A stretch of 10,548 nt of DNA from Candidatus Muproteobacteria bacterium RIFCSPHIGHO2_01_FULL_65_16 (GTDB lineage Bacteria > Pseudomonadota > Gammaproteobacteria > Acidiferrobacterales > Sulfurifustaceae): NCBI GenBank assembly GCA_001785175.1, contig MFSY01000029.1:7257-17804 (forward strand), in the 5' to 3' direction. This document shows, one piece after another, positions 1 to 8,506 of the stretch. Each line of letters begins with the position of its first letter. Position 1 is the first letter of the stretch. Made by a program: the position numbers and the translations under genes. A model generated the notes under the pieces. The model saw nothing but the letters and a program-made list of their open reading frames with translations, searched no databases and was not told the DNA's origin.

Positions 1-889
1 TCAGAAAATCGGCCGCCGCCAGCGCCCGGCCGCCCTCGGCTTGCAGCCGCGTGATGTTCACGTCACCGTCGCCCGCGCACACGCGCACGCCGCCGGCGTC
101 CGCCCGCGCCACCGTGCCGGGCGCGGCGCCCGCACGCCCCGGCTCGAGCGGCCCCACTTCCCACAGGCGGATCGTCTTCCCGGCGAACACGGTGCTCGCC
201 ACCGGCCAGGGATTGAGCGCGCGGATGCGGCGGTGGATCACGGCCGCCGGCTGCGTCCAGTCGAGGCGCGCCTCCGCCTTTTTGAGCTTGCCGGCGTAGC
301 AGGCGCCGGCCTCATCCTGCGGCCGCGGCTCGAGGGCGCCGCGTGCGAGCGCGGCGAGCGCCGCGACCAGCGCGTCCGCGCCGAGGGCCGCGAGGCGGTC
401 GTGCAGCGTCTGGGCGGTGTCGTCGGCGCGGATCGGCGTCTCGACCTTGTGCAGCATCGGCCCGGTGTCGAGGCCGGCGTCCATCCGCATGATCGTGACG
501 CCGGTCACGGCGTCGCCGGCCTCGAGCGCGCGCGCGATCGGCGCCGCCCCGCGCCAGCGCGGCAGCAGCGAGGCGTGGACATTGATGCAGCCGTGTTTCG
601 GCACCGCTAGGATTTCGGGCGGCAGCAGCACGCCGTAGGCGATCACGACCATGGCGTCGGGGTTGAGCGCCTTGAGCTCCTCGGCGCGGCCCTTGATGGT
701 TTCCGGCTGGCGCACCTCGAGCCCGTGCGCCAGCGCGAACTCTTTCACCGAGCTGGCCGCGAGCCTGCGCCCGCGCCCGGCCGGGCGGTCGGGCCGGGTG
801 TAGACGGCGCGGATCCGGTGGCCGGCCTTGAGCAGCGCCTCGAGCGCGGGAACCGCGAAGGTGGGCGTGCCGGCGAAAATGAGATTCAT
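1..889 (-). CDS. fmt: Methionyl-tRNA formyltransferase, 3' end cut by window edge
   Basis: Transfers a formyl group from 10-formyltetrahydrofolate to Met-tRNA(fMet) in the cytoplasm, producing the bacterial initiator tRNA. Reading leftwards from the ATG at 889 gives 296 codons before the window ends. The start reads MNLIFAGTPTFAVPALEALL. The hydrolase-like N-terminal domain contains SLLPRWRGAAPI at about residues 107-118. The family's catalytic Asn, His and Asp are visible as N103, H105 (in CINVHASLLP) and D141 (in GLDTG). The C-terminal tRNA-binding domain is recognisable from KLKKAEARLDW and IRALNPWP. The last visible residues, ADFL, align with the region about a dozen residues before the usual C-terminus, so very little is missing. 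It lies downstream of def on the same strand, the usual pairing, but the spacer is about 105 bases and filled by a repeat, whereas def and fmt are normally almost adjacent. No strong ribosome binding site precedes the ATG. Confidence 0.97.
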   Translation of the reverse strand, partial: MNLIFAGTPTFAVPALEALLKAGHRIRAVYTRPDRPAGRGRRLAASSVKEFALAHGLEVRQPETIKGRAEELKALNPDAMVVIAYGVLLPPEILAVPKHGCINVHASLLPRWRGAAPIARALEAGDAVTGVTIMRMDAGLDTGPMLHKVETPIRADDTAQTLHDRLAALGADALVAALAALARGALEPRPQDEAGACYAGKLKKAEARLDWTQPAAVIHRRIRALNPWPVASTVFAGKTIRLWEVGPLEPGRAGAAPGTVARADAGGVRVCAGDGDVNITRLQAEGGRALAAADFL

Positions 890-893
890 AAAC

Positions 894-986
894 GAAGTAG
901 CAAGTGGCAAGTAGCAAGTGTCAAGTAAACGAGCGGCAAATGGCAACCGGAACCGCCGTTACTTGCTACTTCCCACTTGAAACTTG
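894..986. repeat. Inverted array of 7-base repeats between def and fmt
   Basis: Five tandem heptads of the form CAAGTNN (first one GAAGTAG) run from 894 to 928. Four heptads of the opposite orientation, NNACTTG (second one CTACTTC), run from 959 to 986. The arms are separated by 30 bases, so the whole could fold as an imperfect hairpin in RNA or as a cruciform in DNA. It occupies most of the def-fmt spacer and does not resemble a standard terminator, because no T-run follows it. From general knowledge, similar AAGTGGCAAGT-type repeats are scattered between genes in many bacteria; no function is assigned here. Confidence 0.75.
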
Positions 987-994
987 TAACTGAT

Positions 995-1498
995 TCACAT
1001 CGCCAACCGCGACTGTTTTTCGAGCTTCTTGCGGATGCGGCCCTGCTTGAGCCGCGAGAGGCGATCCACGAACAGCCGGCCGTCGAGGTGGTCAATCTCG
1101 TGCTGGATGCAGGTGGCGAGCAGGCCGTCGGCCGCCAGCTCGAACGGCGCGCCGTCGCGGTCGCGGGCGCGGATCTTGACGTGCGCGGCGCGGGTGACCG
1201 GCTCGTAGATCCCGGGCACGGAAAGGCAGCCTTCCTCGAGCGTCTGTTCCCCGTCGGTTGCGATTATTTCCGGGTTGATCAGCACCAGCAGCGCGTTCCG
1301 TTCCTCGGAGACGTCAATCACGACAACGCGCACGGGTTCGTCCACCTGGATCGCGGCCAGGCCGACGCCCGGCGCGGCGTACATGGTCGCGGCCATGTCG
1401 GCGATCAGTTGCCGGATCGCGGGGGTGACCTCGGTCACGGGCGCGGCCTGGCGTCGCAGGCGCGGATCGGGGAGGTGCAGAATCGTGCGCAGCGCCAT
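995..1498 (-). CDS. def: Peptide deformylase
   Basis: Removes the N-formyl group from nascent polypeptides at the ribosome exit; a metalloenzyme (Fe2+ in vivo). The 167-residue product has all three family motifs: GVGLAAIQV at residues 44-52, EEGCLSVPG at 88-96 and [10 protein letters not shown] at 131-140. These supply the metal ligands C91, H133 and H137 and the catalytic E134. Length matches the usual 165-175. I chose the ATG at 1498 because the protein then begins [11 protein letters not shown], lining up with known deformylases. An in-frame ATG at 1531 would add 11 residues that look unlike the family. It is the first gene of a leftward def-fmt unit, with a candidate promoter just upstream at 1548-1577. 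The C-terminus ends in KQSRLAM, directly beside the repeat that separates it from fmt. Confidence 0.96.
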   Translation of the reverse strand: MALRTILHLPDPRLRRQAAPVTEVTPAIRQLIADMAATMYAAPGVGLAAIQVDEPVRVVVIDVSEERNALLVLINPEIIATDGEQTLEEGCLSVPGIYEPVTRAAHVKIRARDRDGAPFELAADGLLATCIQHEIDHLDGRLFVDRLSRLKQGRIRKKLEKQSRLAM

Positions 1499-1547
1499 GG
1501 AGGTGGCGGTCAAAAAATCATCGTTTTGCATCTTACCAAAGTGGTTT

Positions 1548-1577
1548 ATTATCGGTGCAAATGCCGCTGAATCACAA
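1548..1577 (-). promoter_or_regulatory. Candidate sigma-70 promoter for def-fmt
   Basis: On the minus strand, GATAAT (1553-1548, five of six matches to the -10 consensus) lies 18 bases downstream of TTGTGA (1577-1572, four of six to -35). Transcription would begin near 1541, giving a leader of about 43 bases to the chosen def ATG at 1498. This supports that start over the ATG at 1531. Identified by eye only. Confidence 0.4.
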
Positions 1578-1599
1578 GCCGATTTTGGTCGCCGCGTCC

Positions 1600-1629
1600 T
1601 TGGCGCGGCGCGCGTGCTTGGTCTACACT
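1600..1629 (+). promoter_or_regulatory. Candidate sigma-70 promoter for tsaP
   Basis: TTGGCG (1600-1605) and TACACT (1624-1629) are separated by 18 bases; each matches four of six consensus positions. Transcription would start about 24 bases before the tsaP ATG at 1660. Together with the def promoter it makes 1548-1629 a divergent regulatory region. The match is moderate, so this is a suggestion. Confidence 0.3.
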
Positions 1630-1659
1630 CAGGGCCAGGATAACCACAACGGCCACGGC

Positions 1660-2778
1660 ATGTCGCCCCCGCGCACGCACCGCTCCGCCCGCAACCCGAT
1701 ACTGCCTGTTCTTATTATTGTGGCGTGCCTCGCCGCGGGTGCGGCGGCCCGGGCGGACGACGTGCAGCTCAGGCCCGATCATCCGGAGCGCTACACCGTC
1801 GTCAAGGGCGACACCCTGTGGGATATCGCCAACCGCTTTCTCAAGACCCCCTGGCACTGGCCCAGGATCTGGAAGATCAACGAGCAGATCAAAAACCCGC
1901 ACCTGATCTATCCCGGCGATGTGATCGTGCTGCGCGTGGTTGACGGCCGGCCCGAGCTGACGGTGCTGCGCCGGGAGGTGATGGCGGCGCCCGGCGCCGA
2001 GCCTGGCGCGGCGGCGCCCGCGGAGCCGCCGCCGGAACTCGGGACCGTGAAACTGCTGCCGAAGATCTACAGCGAGCCGCTGGAAAAGGCCATCCCCACC
2101 ATCCCGCCGAATTTCATCGAGCCGTTCCTGACCCAGCCGCTGGCGATAGACGAAAAGCAGCTGGAGGACGCCGGCTATGTCACGGTCGGCCTGGACAACC
2201 GCATCGCCCTCGGCAACCAGAGCGAGTTCTACGCCCGCGGGCTCAAGGCCGACGACCAGGAGTTTTACCAGATCTTCCGCAAGGGCAATCCCATACGCCA
2301 CCCCGACACCGACGAGCTGCTCGCCTACGAGGCGATCTATCTCGGCGACGCCCGGCGGCTCGAGGCCGGCGATCCGACCAAGCTCGTCGTGACCCTGGTG
2401 AAGCAGGAGATCCTGCCGCGCGACCGCCTGCTCGCCGCCCCGCCCCGGGCCGCCCTGCCCTATTACTATCCGCGCGCCCCCGAGGCGCGGGTGCAGGGTC
2501 GGATCGTGACCGCGCTGAACGCGGTCGCCGAGGTCGGCCCGTACACGGTCGTCGCCATCAGTCTCGGCCGGCGCGAGGGCATGCAGGAGGGACACGTGCT
2601 GCGCGTCATGCGCCATGTCGGCACGCACAAGGATCCCGAGACGCGCGAGGTCTACAAGCTGCCGGACGAGGAGTCGGCCCTGATCATGGTCTTTCGCACC
2701 TTCGAGAAGGTCAGCTACGCCCTCGTCATGAGCGCCACGCGCCCGATCCACATCCTGGATACCGTGGTCACGCCCTGA
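1660..2778 (+). CDS. tsaP: LysM peptidoglycan-binding protein, TsaP-like (type IV pilus secretin-associated)
   Basis: The 372-residue product begins with a Sec signal peptide: basic residues up to R11, a hydrophobic stretch at about 13-30 ([16 protein letters not shown]), and a likely cut after ARA at 30-32. A LysM domain follows at about 44-91, with [16 protein letters not shown] and [12 protein letters not shown] as its two ends; LysM binds peptidoglycan glycan chains. An Ala/Pro-rich linker (about 108-126) leads to a long C-terminal region. The stretch [20 protein letters not shown] and the following [12 protein letters not shown] recall the FlgT-like C-terminal domain of TsaP. TsaP anchors the type IV pilus secretin to peptidoglycan; the Pseudomonas homologue also lies between def and dprA, so position supports the name. 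I start at 1660 because earlier in-frame codons (GTG 1555, ATG 1561) would bury the signal peptide behind a non-family extension overlapping the promoter. The general LysM assignment is firmer than the pilus role. Confidence 0.85.
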   Translation: MSPPRTHRSARNPILPVLIIVACLAAGAAARADDVQLRPDHPERYTVVKGDTLWDIANRFLKTPWHWPRIWKINEQIKNPHLIYPGDVIVLRVVDGRPELTVLRREVMAAPGAEPGAAAPAEPPPELGTVKLLPKIYSEPLEKAIPTIPPNFIEPFLTQPLAIDEKQLEDAGYVTVGLDNRIALGNQSEFYARGLKADDQEFYQIFRKGNPIRHPDTDELLAYEAIYLGDARRLEAGDPTKLVVTLVKQEILPRDRLLAAPPRAALPYYYPRAPEARVQGRIVTALNAVAEVGPYTVVAISLGRREGMQEGHVLRVMRHVGTHKDPETREVYKLPDEESALIMVFRTFEKVSYALVMSATRPIHILDTVVTP

Positions 2779-2809
2779 CAGCCCGCCGCAAATCGGGTAA
2801 GTTGTGGCC

Positions 2810-3922
2810 ATGACCGGCGCAACTCCCGCCCCGCCGCGGCCCGACTCCCAGCGCTTCTGGTTGTCCCTCAACCGTCTGCCGGGCGTCGGCGCGACCGCGC
2901 AGCGCGCCCTGCTCGAGCGCTTCGGCGCGGCCGAAGGGATCTTCGCCGCCAGCGGCGCGCAGCTGGAGCCGCTTCTGCCCGACCGGCCGGAGGCCGTGCG
3001 CGCGATCCTGGCCGGGCCGGACGAGGCGGCGCTCGCGCAAGAGCTGGATTGGCTCAAGGAGCCGCGGCGCCACCTGCTGACCTGGGCCGATCCGGACTAT
3101 CCGGCGCTGCTGCGCGAGATCGCCGATCCGCCCGTGCTGCTGTACGTGCACGGCGAGCGCGCGCTGCTCTCCGCGCCGCAGCTCGCGATCGTGGGCAGCC
3201 GCAACCCGACGCCCGCCGGCCGCGAAAACGCGCGCGCCTTCGCGCGCGCGCTCGCCGCGTCCGGTCTCACCATCACCAGCGGACTCGCGCTCGGCATTGA
3301 CGGCGCGGCCCACCGCGGCGCGCTCGACGCCGGCGGCGCGAGCATCGCCGTGTGCGGCACCGGGCTCGACCGCGTGTACCCGCCGCGCCACCGCGAGCTC
3401 GCGCACGAGCTCGCAGCGCGCGGCGCGCTGGTGTCGCAGTTTCCGCTGGGGACGCCGCCGCTGGCCGGGAATTTCCCGGTCCGCAACCGCCTGATCAGCG
3501 GGCTCGCCACCGGCACGCTCGTGGTCGAGGCGGCGCTCGGAAGCGGCTCGCTCATCACGGCGCGCCTGGCCGCGGAACAGGGGCGCGAGGTGTTCGCCAT
3601 TCCAGGCTCGATCCACTCGCCGCTCGCGCGCGGTTGCCACGCGCTCATCCGCCAGGGCGCGAAGCTCGTCGAGACGGCGCAGGACATCGTCGAGGAGCTC
3701 GGGCCGCTGGCGCGGTTCGCGTGCGCGCCCGCGGCGGAGCGGGTCGCGCCGGATGCGGCGCACGCCGGTCTGCTGGAATTCATGGGTCATGACCCGGTGA
3801 GCGTTGACACCCTGGTCGAGCGCAGCGGATTGACGGCGGATGCCGTTTCCTCCATGCTGTTGCAGATGGAGCTGCGCGGGCTGGTTGCTCTCGGCGCGGG
3901 CGCCACATATCACCGCATATAG
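2810..3922 (+). CDS. dprA: DNA-processing protein DprA (Smf)
   Basis: Binds incoming single-stranded DNA during natural transformation and loads RecA on it; it acts in the cytoplasm. The 370-residue product has three parts. An N-terminal helical region (about 14-85) contains LNRLPGVGATAQRALL. The Rossmann-type DprA core (about 105-298) contains AIVGSRNPTPAG (126-137), TSGLALGIDGAAH (156-168), GTGLDRVYPPRH (183-194), FPVRNRLISGL (222-232) and REVFAIPGSI (259-268). A winged-helix C-terminal domain (about 318-370) contains VDTLVERSGLTADAVSSMLL. All hallmark motifs are intact. The ATG at 2810 is preferred over an in-frame GTG at 2804, with a weak GGGTAAG upstream; the difference is two residues. 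The gene starts 31 bases after tsaP and is probably co-transcribed with it. Its TAG stop lies inside the flank of a hairpin element. Confidence 0.96.
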   Translation: MTGATPAPPRPDSQRFWLSLNRLPGVGATAQRALLERFGAAEGIFAASGAQLEPLLPDRPEAVRAILAGPDEAALAQELDWLKEPRRHLLTWADPDYPALLREIADPPVLLYVHGERALLSAPQLAIVGSRNPTPAGRENARAFARALAASGLTITSGLALGIDGAAHRGALDAGGASIAVCGTGLDRVYPPRHRELAHELAARGALVSQFPLGTPPLAGNFPVRNRLISGLATGTLVVEAALGSGSLITARLAAEQGREVFAIPGSIHSPLARGCHALIRQGAKLVETAQDIVEELGPLARFACAPAAERVAPDAAHAGLLEFMGHDPVSVDTLVERSGLTADAVSSMLLQMELRGLVALGAGATYHRI

Positions 3923-3959
3923 CACGCCGCTGAAAAATCGTTTTTCAGCGGCCTGCTAG
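3919..3959. repeat. Hairpin element at the dprA stop codon
   Basis: A near-perfect palindrome: arms 3920-3937 and 3941-3958 (18 bases, one C:C mismatch) around the loop TCG, with the core GCTGAAAAA/TTTTTCAGC. It is bounded by ATAG (3919-3922, which includes the dprA stop) and CTAG (3956-3959). No T-run follows, so it is not a classical terminator, although it could act as an mRNA 3' stabiliser or a pause site. Its GAAAAA/TTTTTC core and CTGCTAGAG edge closely resemble the hairpin directly upstream of topA (CTGCTAAAG edge), so the two belong to one family. Confidence 0.8.
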
Positions 3960-3975
3960 AGAACCGATATACGTG

Positions 3976-4458
3976 ATGAAAGAAAACGTGTTTGATGTCC
4001 TGATGTACCTGTTCGAGAACTACATGGAAGATGGTCCCGAATTCCATCCGGACCAGGAAACGCTGGCCACCGAGCTCACCCAGGCCGGCTTCCCCAAGGG
4101 CGAGATCAGCAAGGCCTTTTCCTGGCTCGAGGGCCTCGCGGCCCTGCGCGAGCAGGACAACCGCCTGCCGCTTTGCGGCCGCGCGGACGCGCTCCGCCAC
4201 TACACGGCGCAGGAGGCGGAGAAGCTCAATCCCGACTGCCGCGGCTTCATCCTGTTCATGGAGCAGAGCGGCCTGCTCGACACCCGCACGCGCGAGCTGG
4301 TGATAGACCGCGCCATGGCGCTGGAGGTCGAGGAGATCGCGCTCGATCAGCTCAAGTGGGTGATCCTCATGGTGCTGTTCAATCAGCCCGGGCAGGAGCA
4401 CGCCTACGCCCTGCTCGAGGAACTGGTGTTCGATGAGATGCAGGGACATCTGCATTGA
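3976..4458 (+). CDS. smg: Smg family protein (DUF494)
   Basis: A 160-residue cytoplasmic protein with no signal peptide or membrane segment. It matches the E. coli Smg family along its whole length: NVFDVLMYLFENY near the N-terminus, CRGFILFMEQSGLL in the middle, and DQLKWVILMVLFNQPG followed by AYALLEELVF close to the C-terminus, which ends MQGHLH. The family is acidic and mostly helical; its biochemical role is not established, although the gene is widely kept beside dprA and topA-like genes, as here. The ATG at 3976 is chosen over the overlapping GTG at 3973 because ATG gives MKENVFDVLMYLF, close to the known start. The ribosome binding site is weak (GAGAA near 3958-3962, far upstream). 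The gene is separated from dprA only by the hairpin element. Confidence 0.95.
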   Translation: MKENVFDVLMYLFENYMEDGPEFHPDQETLATELTQAGFPKGEISKAFSWLEGLAALREQDNRLPLCGRADALRHYTAQEAEKLNPDCRGFILFMEQSGLLDTRTRELVIDRAMALEVEEIALDQLKWVILMVLFNQPGQEHAYALLEELVFDEMQGHLH

Positions 4459-4470
4459 TTTCAAACGGCC

Positions 4471-4492
4471 AGCCGCGCATTTGCGGTTATTT
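4471..4492 (+). terminator. Weak terminator-like hairpin after smg
   Basis: AGCCGC (4471-4476) pairs with GCGGTT (4483-4488), including one G:T pair, around the loop GCATTT, followed by ATTT and then C residues. It lies 12 bases after the smg stop and just before a candidate promoter, the expected position for the end of the tsaP-dprA-smg transcript. The interrupted T-run makes it weak. Confidence 0.35.
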
Positions 4493-4516
4493 CCCCCGCG
4501 CCCTTCACGCCCAGGC

Positions 4517-4547
4517 TTGACAAGCACCGTCGGTTGGCGCCAACAAT
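4517..4547 (+). promoter_or_regulatory. Candidate topA promoter overlapping a 12-base palindrome
   Basis: A perfect -35 hexamer TTGACA (4517-4522) is followed 19 bases later by AACAAT (4542-4547, four of six to -10). The spacer is longer than the 17-base optimum. The perfect palindrome GTTGGCGCCAAC (4533-4544) lies between the hexamers and overlaps the -10, where a repressor site would act. The transcript would have a leader of roughly 250 bases passing through the hairpin cluster before topA. Confidence 0.35.
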
Positions 4548-4618
4548 TCCGCCCGCATGTCAGCGTACATCCGAAACCGGCGCGGTTTGCCAAACTCCAC
4601 ACGCCGGTGTAAACACAT

Positions 4619-4789
4619 CTAACAGGTTGTTGAAAAAGTCCTTCCATGGCCTTTTTCAACACGCAAAGCAAAAAGCGCGGTTTTTGCTTTGCTCCATTTT
4701 TCAAACACTTAACGTGTTCGAAAAATGACGGCACGTCCTTGTACCGCACCGCAGTTTGTTGAAAAACTCGTTTTTCAACAAACTGCTAA
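4619..4789. mobile_element. MITE-like non-coding element of four hairpins, flanked by CTAA
   Basis: Termini at 4623-4637 (CAGGTTGTTGAAAAA) and 4771-4785 are inverted repeats matching at 14 of 15 positions. Immediately outside them lie direct copies of CTAA (4619-4622 and 4786-4789), the pattern of a 4-bp target duplication. Four consecutive hairpins lie inside: 4628-4661 (11-bp stem), 4663-4692 (12-bp stem, loop GCGCGG), 4696-4726 (stem with one mismatch, loop TTAAC) and 4751-4786 (16-bp perfect stem, loop CTCG). Every stem contains an AAAAA/TTTTT block. There is no credible reading frame. The size (163 bp inside the CTAA copies) and the structure fit a miniature inverted-repeat element mobilised in trans, or a composite of REP-like hairpins. 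The last hairpin ends 24 bases before the topA ATG. Confidence 0.6.
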
Positions 4790-4810
4790 AGTGGCAGAGA
4801 GCTGATATTC

Positions 4811-7117
<2,307 letters not shown>

Positions 7118-7165
7118 TGCGGTCACGCCGGCGGCCGGCCGGCAACCAGCGGATGTCCGCCGCGC

Positions 7166-8332
7166 ATGGAAACCGCCGCAGTAAAAATGGAAATGAGTCG
7201 TTTCTGGCGCACGCTACCGGCCGCGCTCGGCTGCGTGTTGACGGCCTGCGCCGCCTTCGCCCCCGGCGGCCCGGGGATTTCCGCGCCGGTGTCGTGGTCG
7301 GAACTCTCCGGCTGGCGGGAGGACCGGCCGGCGGAGGCCTGGCCGGCGCTGCTGCACGGCTGTCAGCGTCTGGGCGCGCGCGCGGGGCGCTGGCGCGAGA
7401 TCTGCGCCGACGCCGCGCTCTTTCCCGACCCGGACGACGACATCGCGCGCGCGTTCTTCGAAACGCGTTTCGTTCCCCACAAGGCGATCGGCGCGAACGG
7501 CGCCGAGGGATTGATCACCGGCTACTATGAGCCGCTGCTCAACGGCAGCCTGACCAAAACCGCGCGCTTCCGCTACCCCATCTACCGGCGCCCGGACGAT
7601 CTGCTGGTCGTTGATCTCGGCGAGCTCTATCCCGAGCTCAAGGGCAAGCGCGTGCGCGGCCGTCTCGACGGCAGGCGCGTCGTGCCCTACTTCTCGCGCG
7701 CCGAGATCGGTAACGGCGCGCGCGCCATCGCCGGCCACGAGCTCGCCTGGGTGGACGATCCGGTGGCGCTGTTCTTCCTCGAGATCCAGGGCTCGGGCCG
7801 CGTGCGTCTGCCGGACGGACGGATGCTCCGTGTCGGCTACGCCGACCAGAACGGCCATCCCTACGTCGCCATCGGCCGGCGCCTGATCGAGATGAACGCG
7901 CTCAAGCCGGAGGAGGTTGATCTGCCGACCATCCGCGACTGGCTGGCGGCGCATCCGGACGAGGCCGCGGCCGTGCTCAATCACAATCCGAGCTATGTGT
8001 TCTTCGCGCCGCGCGATCCGGGTCTGCCGGGCCCGCTCGGCACGCTCGGCGCGCCGCTCCTGCCCGAGCGCGCCGTGGCCGTGGACCCGGCGTACATCCC
8101 CCTGGGCGCGCCGGTGTGGCTCGACACCACGCTGCCGGACGACGGCGCCGCCCGGCCGTACCGACGGCTGATGTTCGCCCACGACACCGGCGGCGCGATC
8201 AGGGGCGCCGCGCGCGCCGACGTCTTCTTCGGCTACGGCGCGGCCGCCGAAATGCTGGCGGGAAAGATGAAGCAACCGGGGCGGCTGTTTGTGTTGCTCC
8301 CGGCGCCGCGGCTGAACGGCGATAATAACTAG
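7166..8332 (+). CDS. mltA: Membrane-bound lytic murein transglycosylase A
   Basis: An outer-membrane lipoprotein that cleaves the MurNAc-GlcNAc bond of peptidoglycan, forming 1,6-anhydromuropeptides. The 388-residue product has a lipoprotein signal with lipobox LTAC, so the lipidated cysteine would be C28. The MltA domain follows, with TGYYEPLL at 118-125 and FLEIQGSGRVRLPDG at 204-218. The C-terminal 3D domain shows its three aspartates: D307 (AVDPAYIPLG), D340 (AHDTGGAI) and D352 (RADVFFGYG); the last is the expected catalytic aspartate. Length fits the family (E. coli 365). The start is uncertain. ATGs at 7166, 7187 and 7193 are all in frame; the last gives the cleanest signal peptide (MSRFWRTLPAALGCVLTAC), the first is the longest, and none has a convincing ribosome binding site. 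The gene follows topA by 48 bases and may share its transcript. Its TAG stop lies within the CTAG flanking a repeat element. Confidence 0.96.
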   Translation: METAAVKMEMSRFWRTLPAALGCVLTACAAFAPGGPGISAPVSWSELSGWREDRPAEAWPALLHGCQRLGARAGRWREICADAALFPDPDDDIARAFFETRFVPHKAIGANGAEGLITGYYEPLLNGSLTKTARFRYPIYRRPDDLLVVDLGELYPELKGKRVRGRLDGRRVVPYFSRAEIGNGARAIAGHELAWVDDPVALFFLEIQGSGRVRLPDGRMLRVGYADQNGHPYVAIGRRLIEMNALKPEEVDLPTIRDWLAAHPDEAAAVLNHNPSYVFFAPRDPGLPGPLGTLGAPLLPERAVAVDPAYIPLGAPVWLDTTLPDDGAARPYRRLMFAHDTGGAIRGAARADVFFGYGAAAEMLAGKMKQPGRLFVLLPAPRLNGDNN

Positions 8333-8486
8333 AACCTGTCTTAAAATCTTTAACCGCGGATTAACGCGGATTTATCTCCAGGGATGAACGCAGATATACG
8401 AAGGATTCATGCGATAAATCCGCGCTTATCTCTTTAATTAATCTGCGTTCATCTGCGGTTCGGGTGTTTTTTAAGACAGCCTCTAG
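8329..8486. mobile_element. 150-bp inverted-repeat element at the mltA stop codon, flanked by CTAG
   Basis: CTAG occurs at 8329-8332 (its TAG is the mltA stop) and again at 8483-8486. The 150 bases between end in inverted repeats, CTGTCTTAAAA (8336-8346) and TTTTAAGACAG (8469-8479), 11 of 11 and 12 of 14 over the full ends. A long internal stem pairs 8352-8371 with 8441-8460 at 17 of 20 positions. Built on GCGGAT/GCAGAT units, it also allows two perfect alternative pairings: 8365-8376 with 8413-8424, and 8383-8395 with 8441-8453. No protein is encoded. Repeats with AACGCGGAT/ATCTGCGTT units are known to me as interspersed non-coding sequences in many bacteria; the CTAG duplication argues that this copy inserted as a unit. 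Confidence 0.65.
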
Positions 8487-8506
8487 CGGCGCCAGTGCCG
8501 CTTTTT
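8485..8506 (+). terminator. Rho-independent terminator for the topA-mltA unit
   Basis: AGCGGC (8485-8490) pairs with GCCGCT (8497-8502) around the loop GCCAGT, and the T-run continues to 8506. The first two stem bases are the AG of the right-hand CTAG. If the 150-bp element is removed, this stem begins inside the mltA stop codon, so the terminator was probably right behind mltA originally. Confidence 0.65.

Noticed and set aside
894..986. CRISPR array suggested by the regular short repeats
   Set aside because: Units are only 7 bases with no unique spacers between them, and no cas gene is visible.
1555..1659. Upstream extension of tsaP to GTG 1555 or ATG 1561
   Set aside because: It would place 30-odd non-family residues before a clean signal peptide and would overlap the candidate promoter.
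3920..3958. Rho-independent terminator after dprA
   Set aside because: The hairpin is strong but no T-run follows it. The T5 block is part of the stem, and smg starts only 17 bases later on the same strand.
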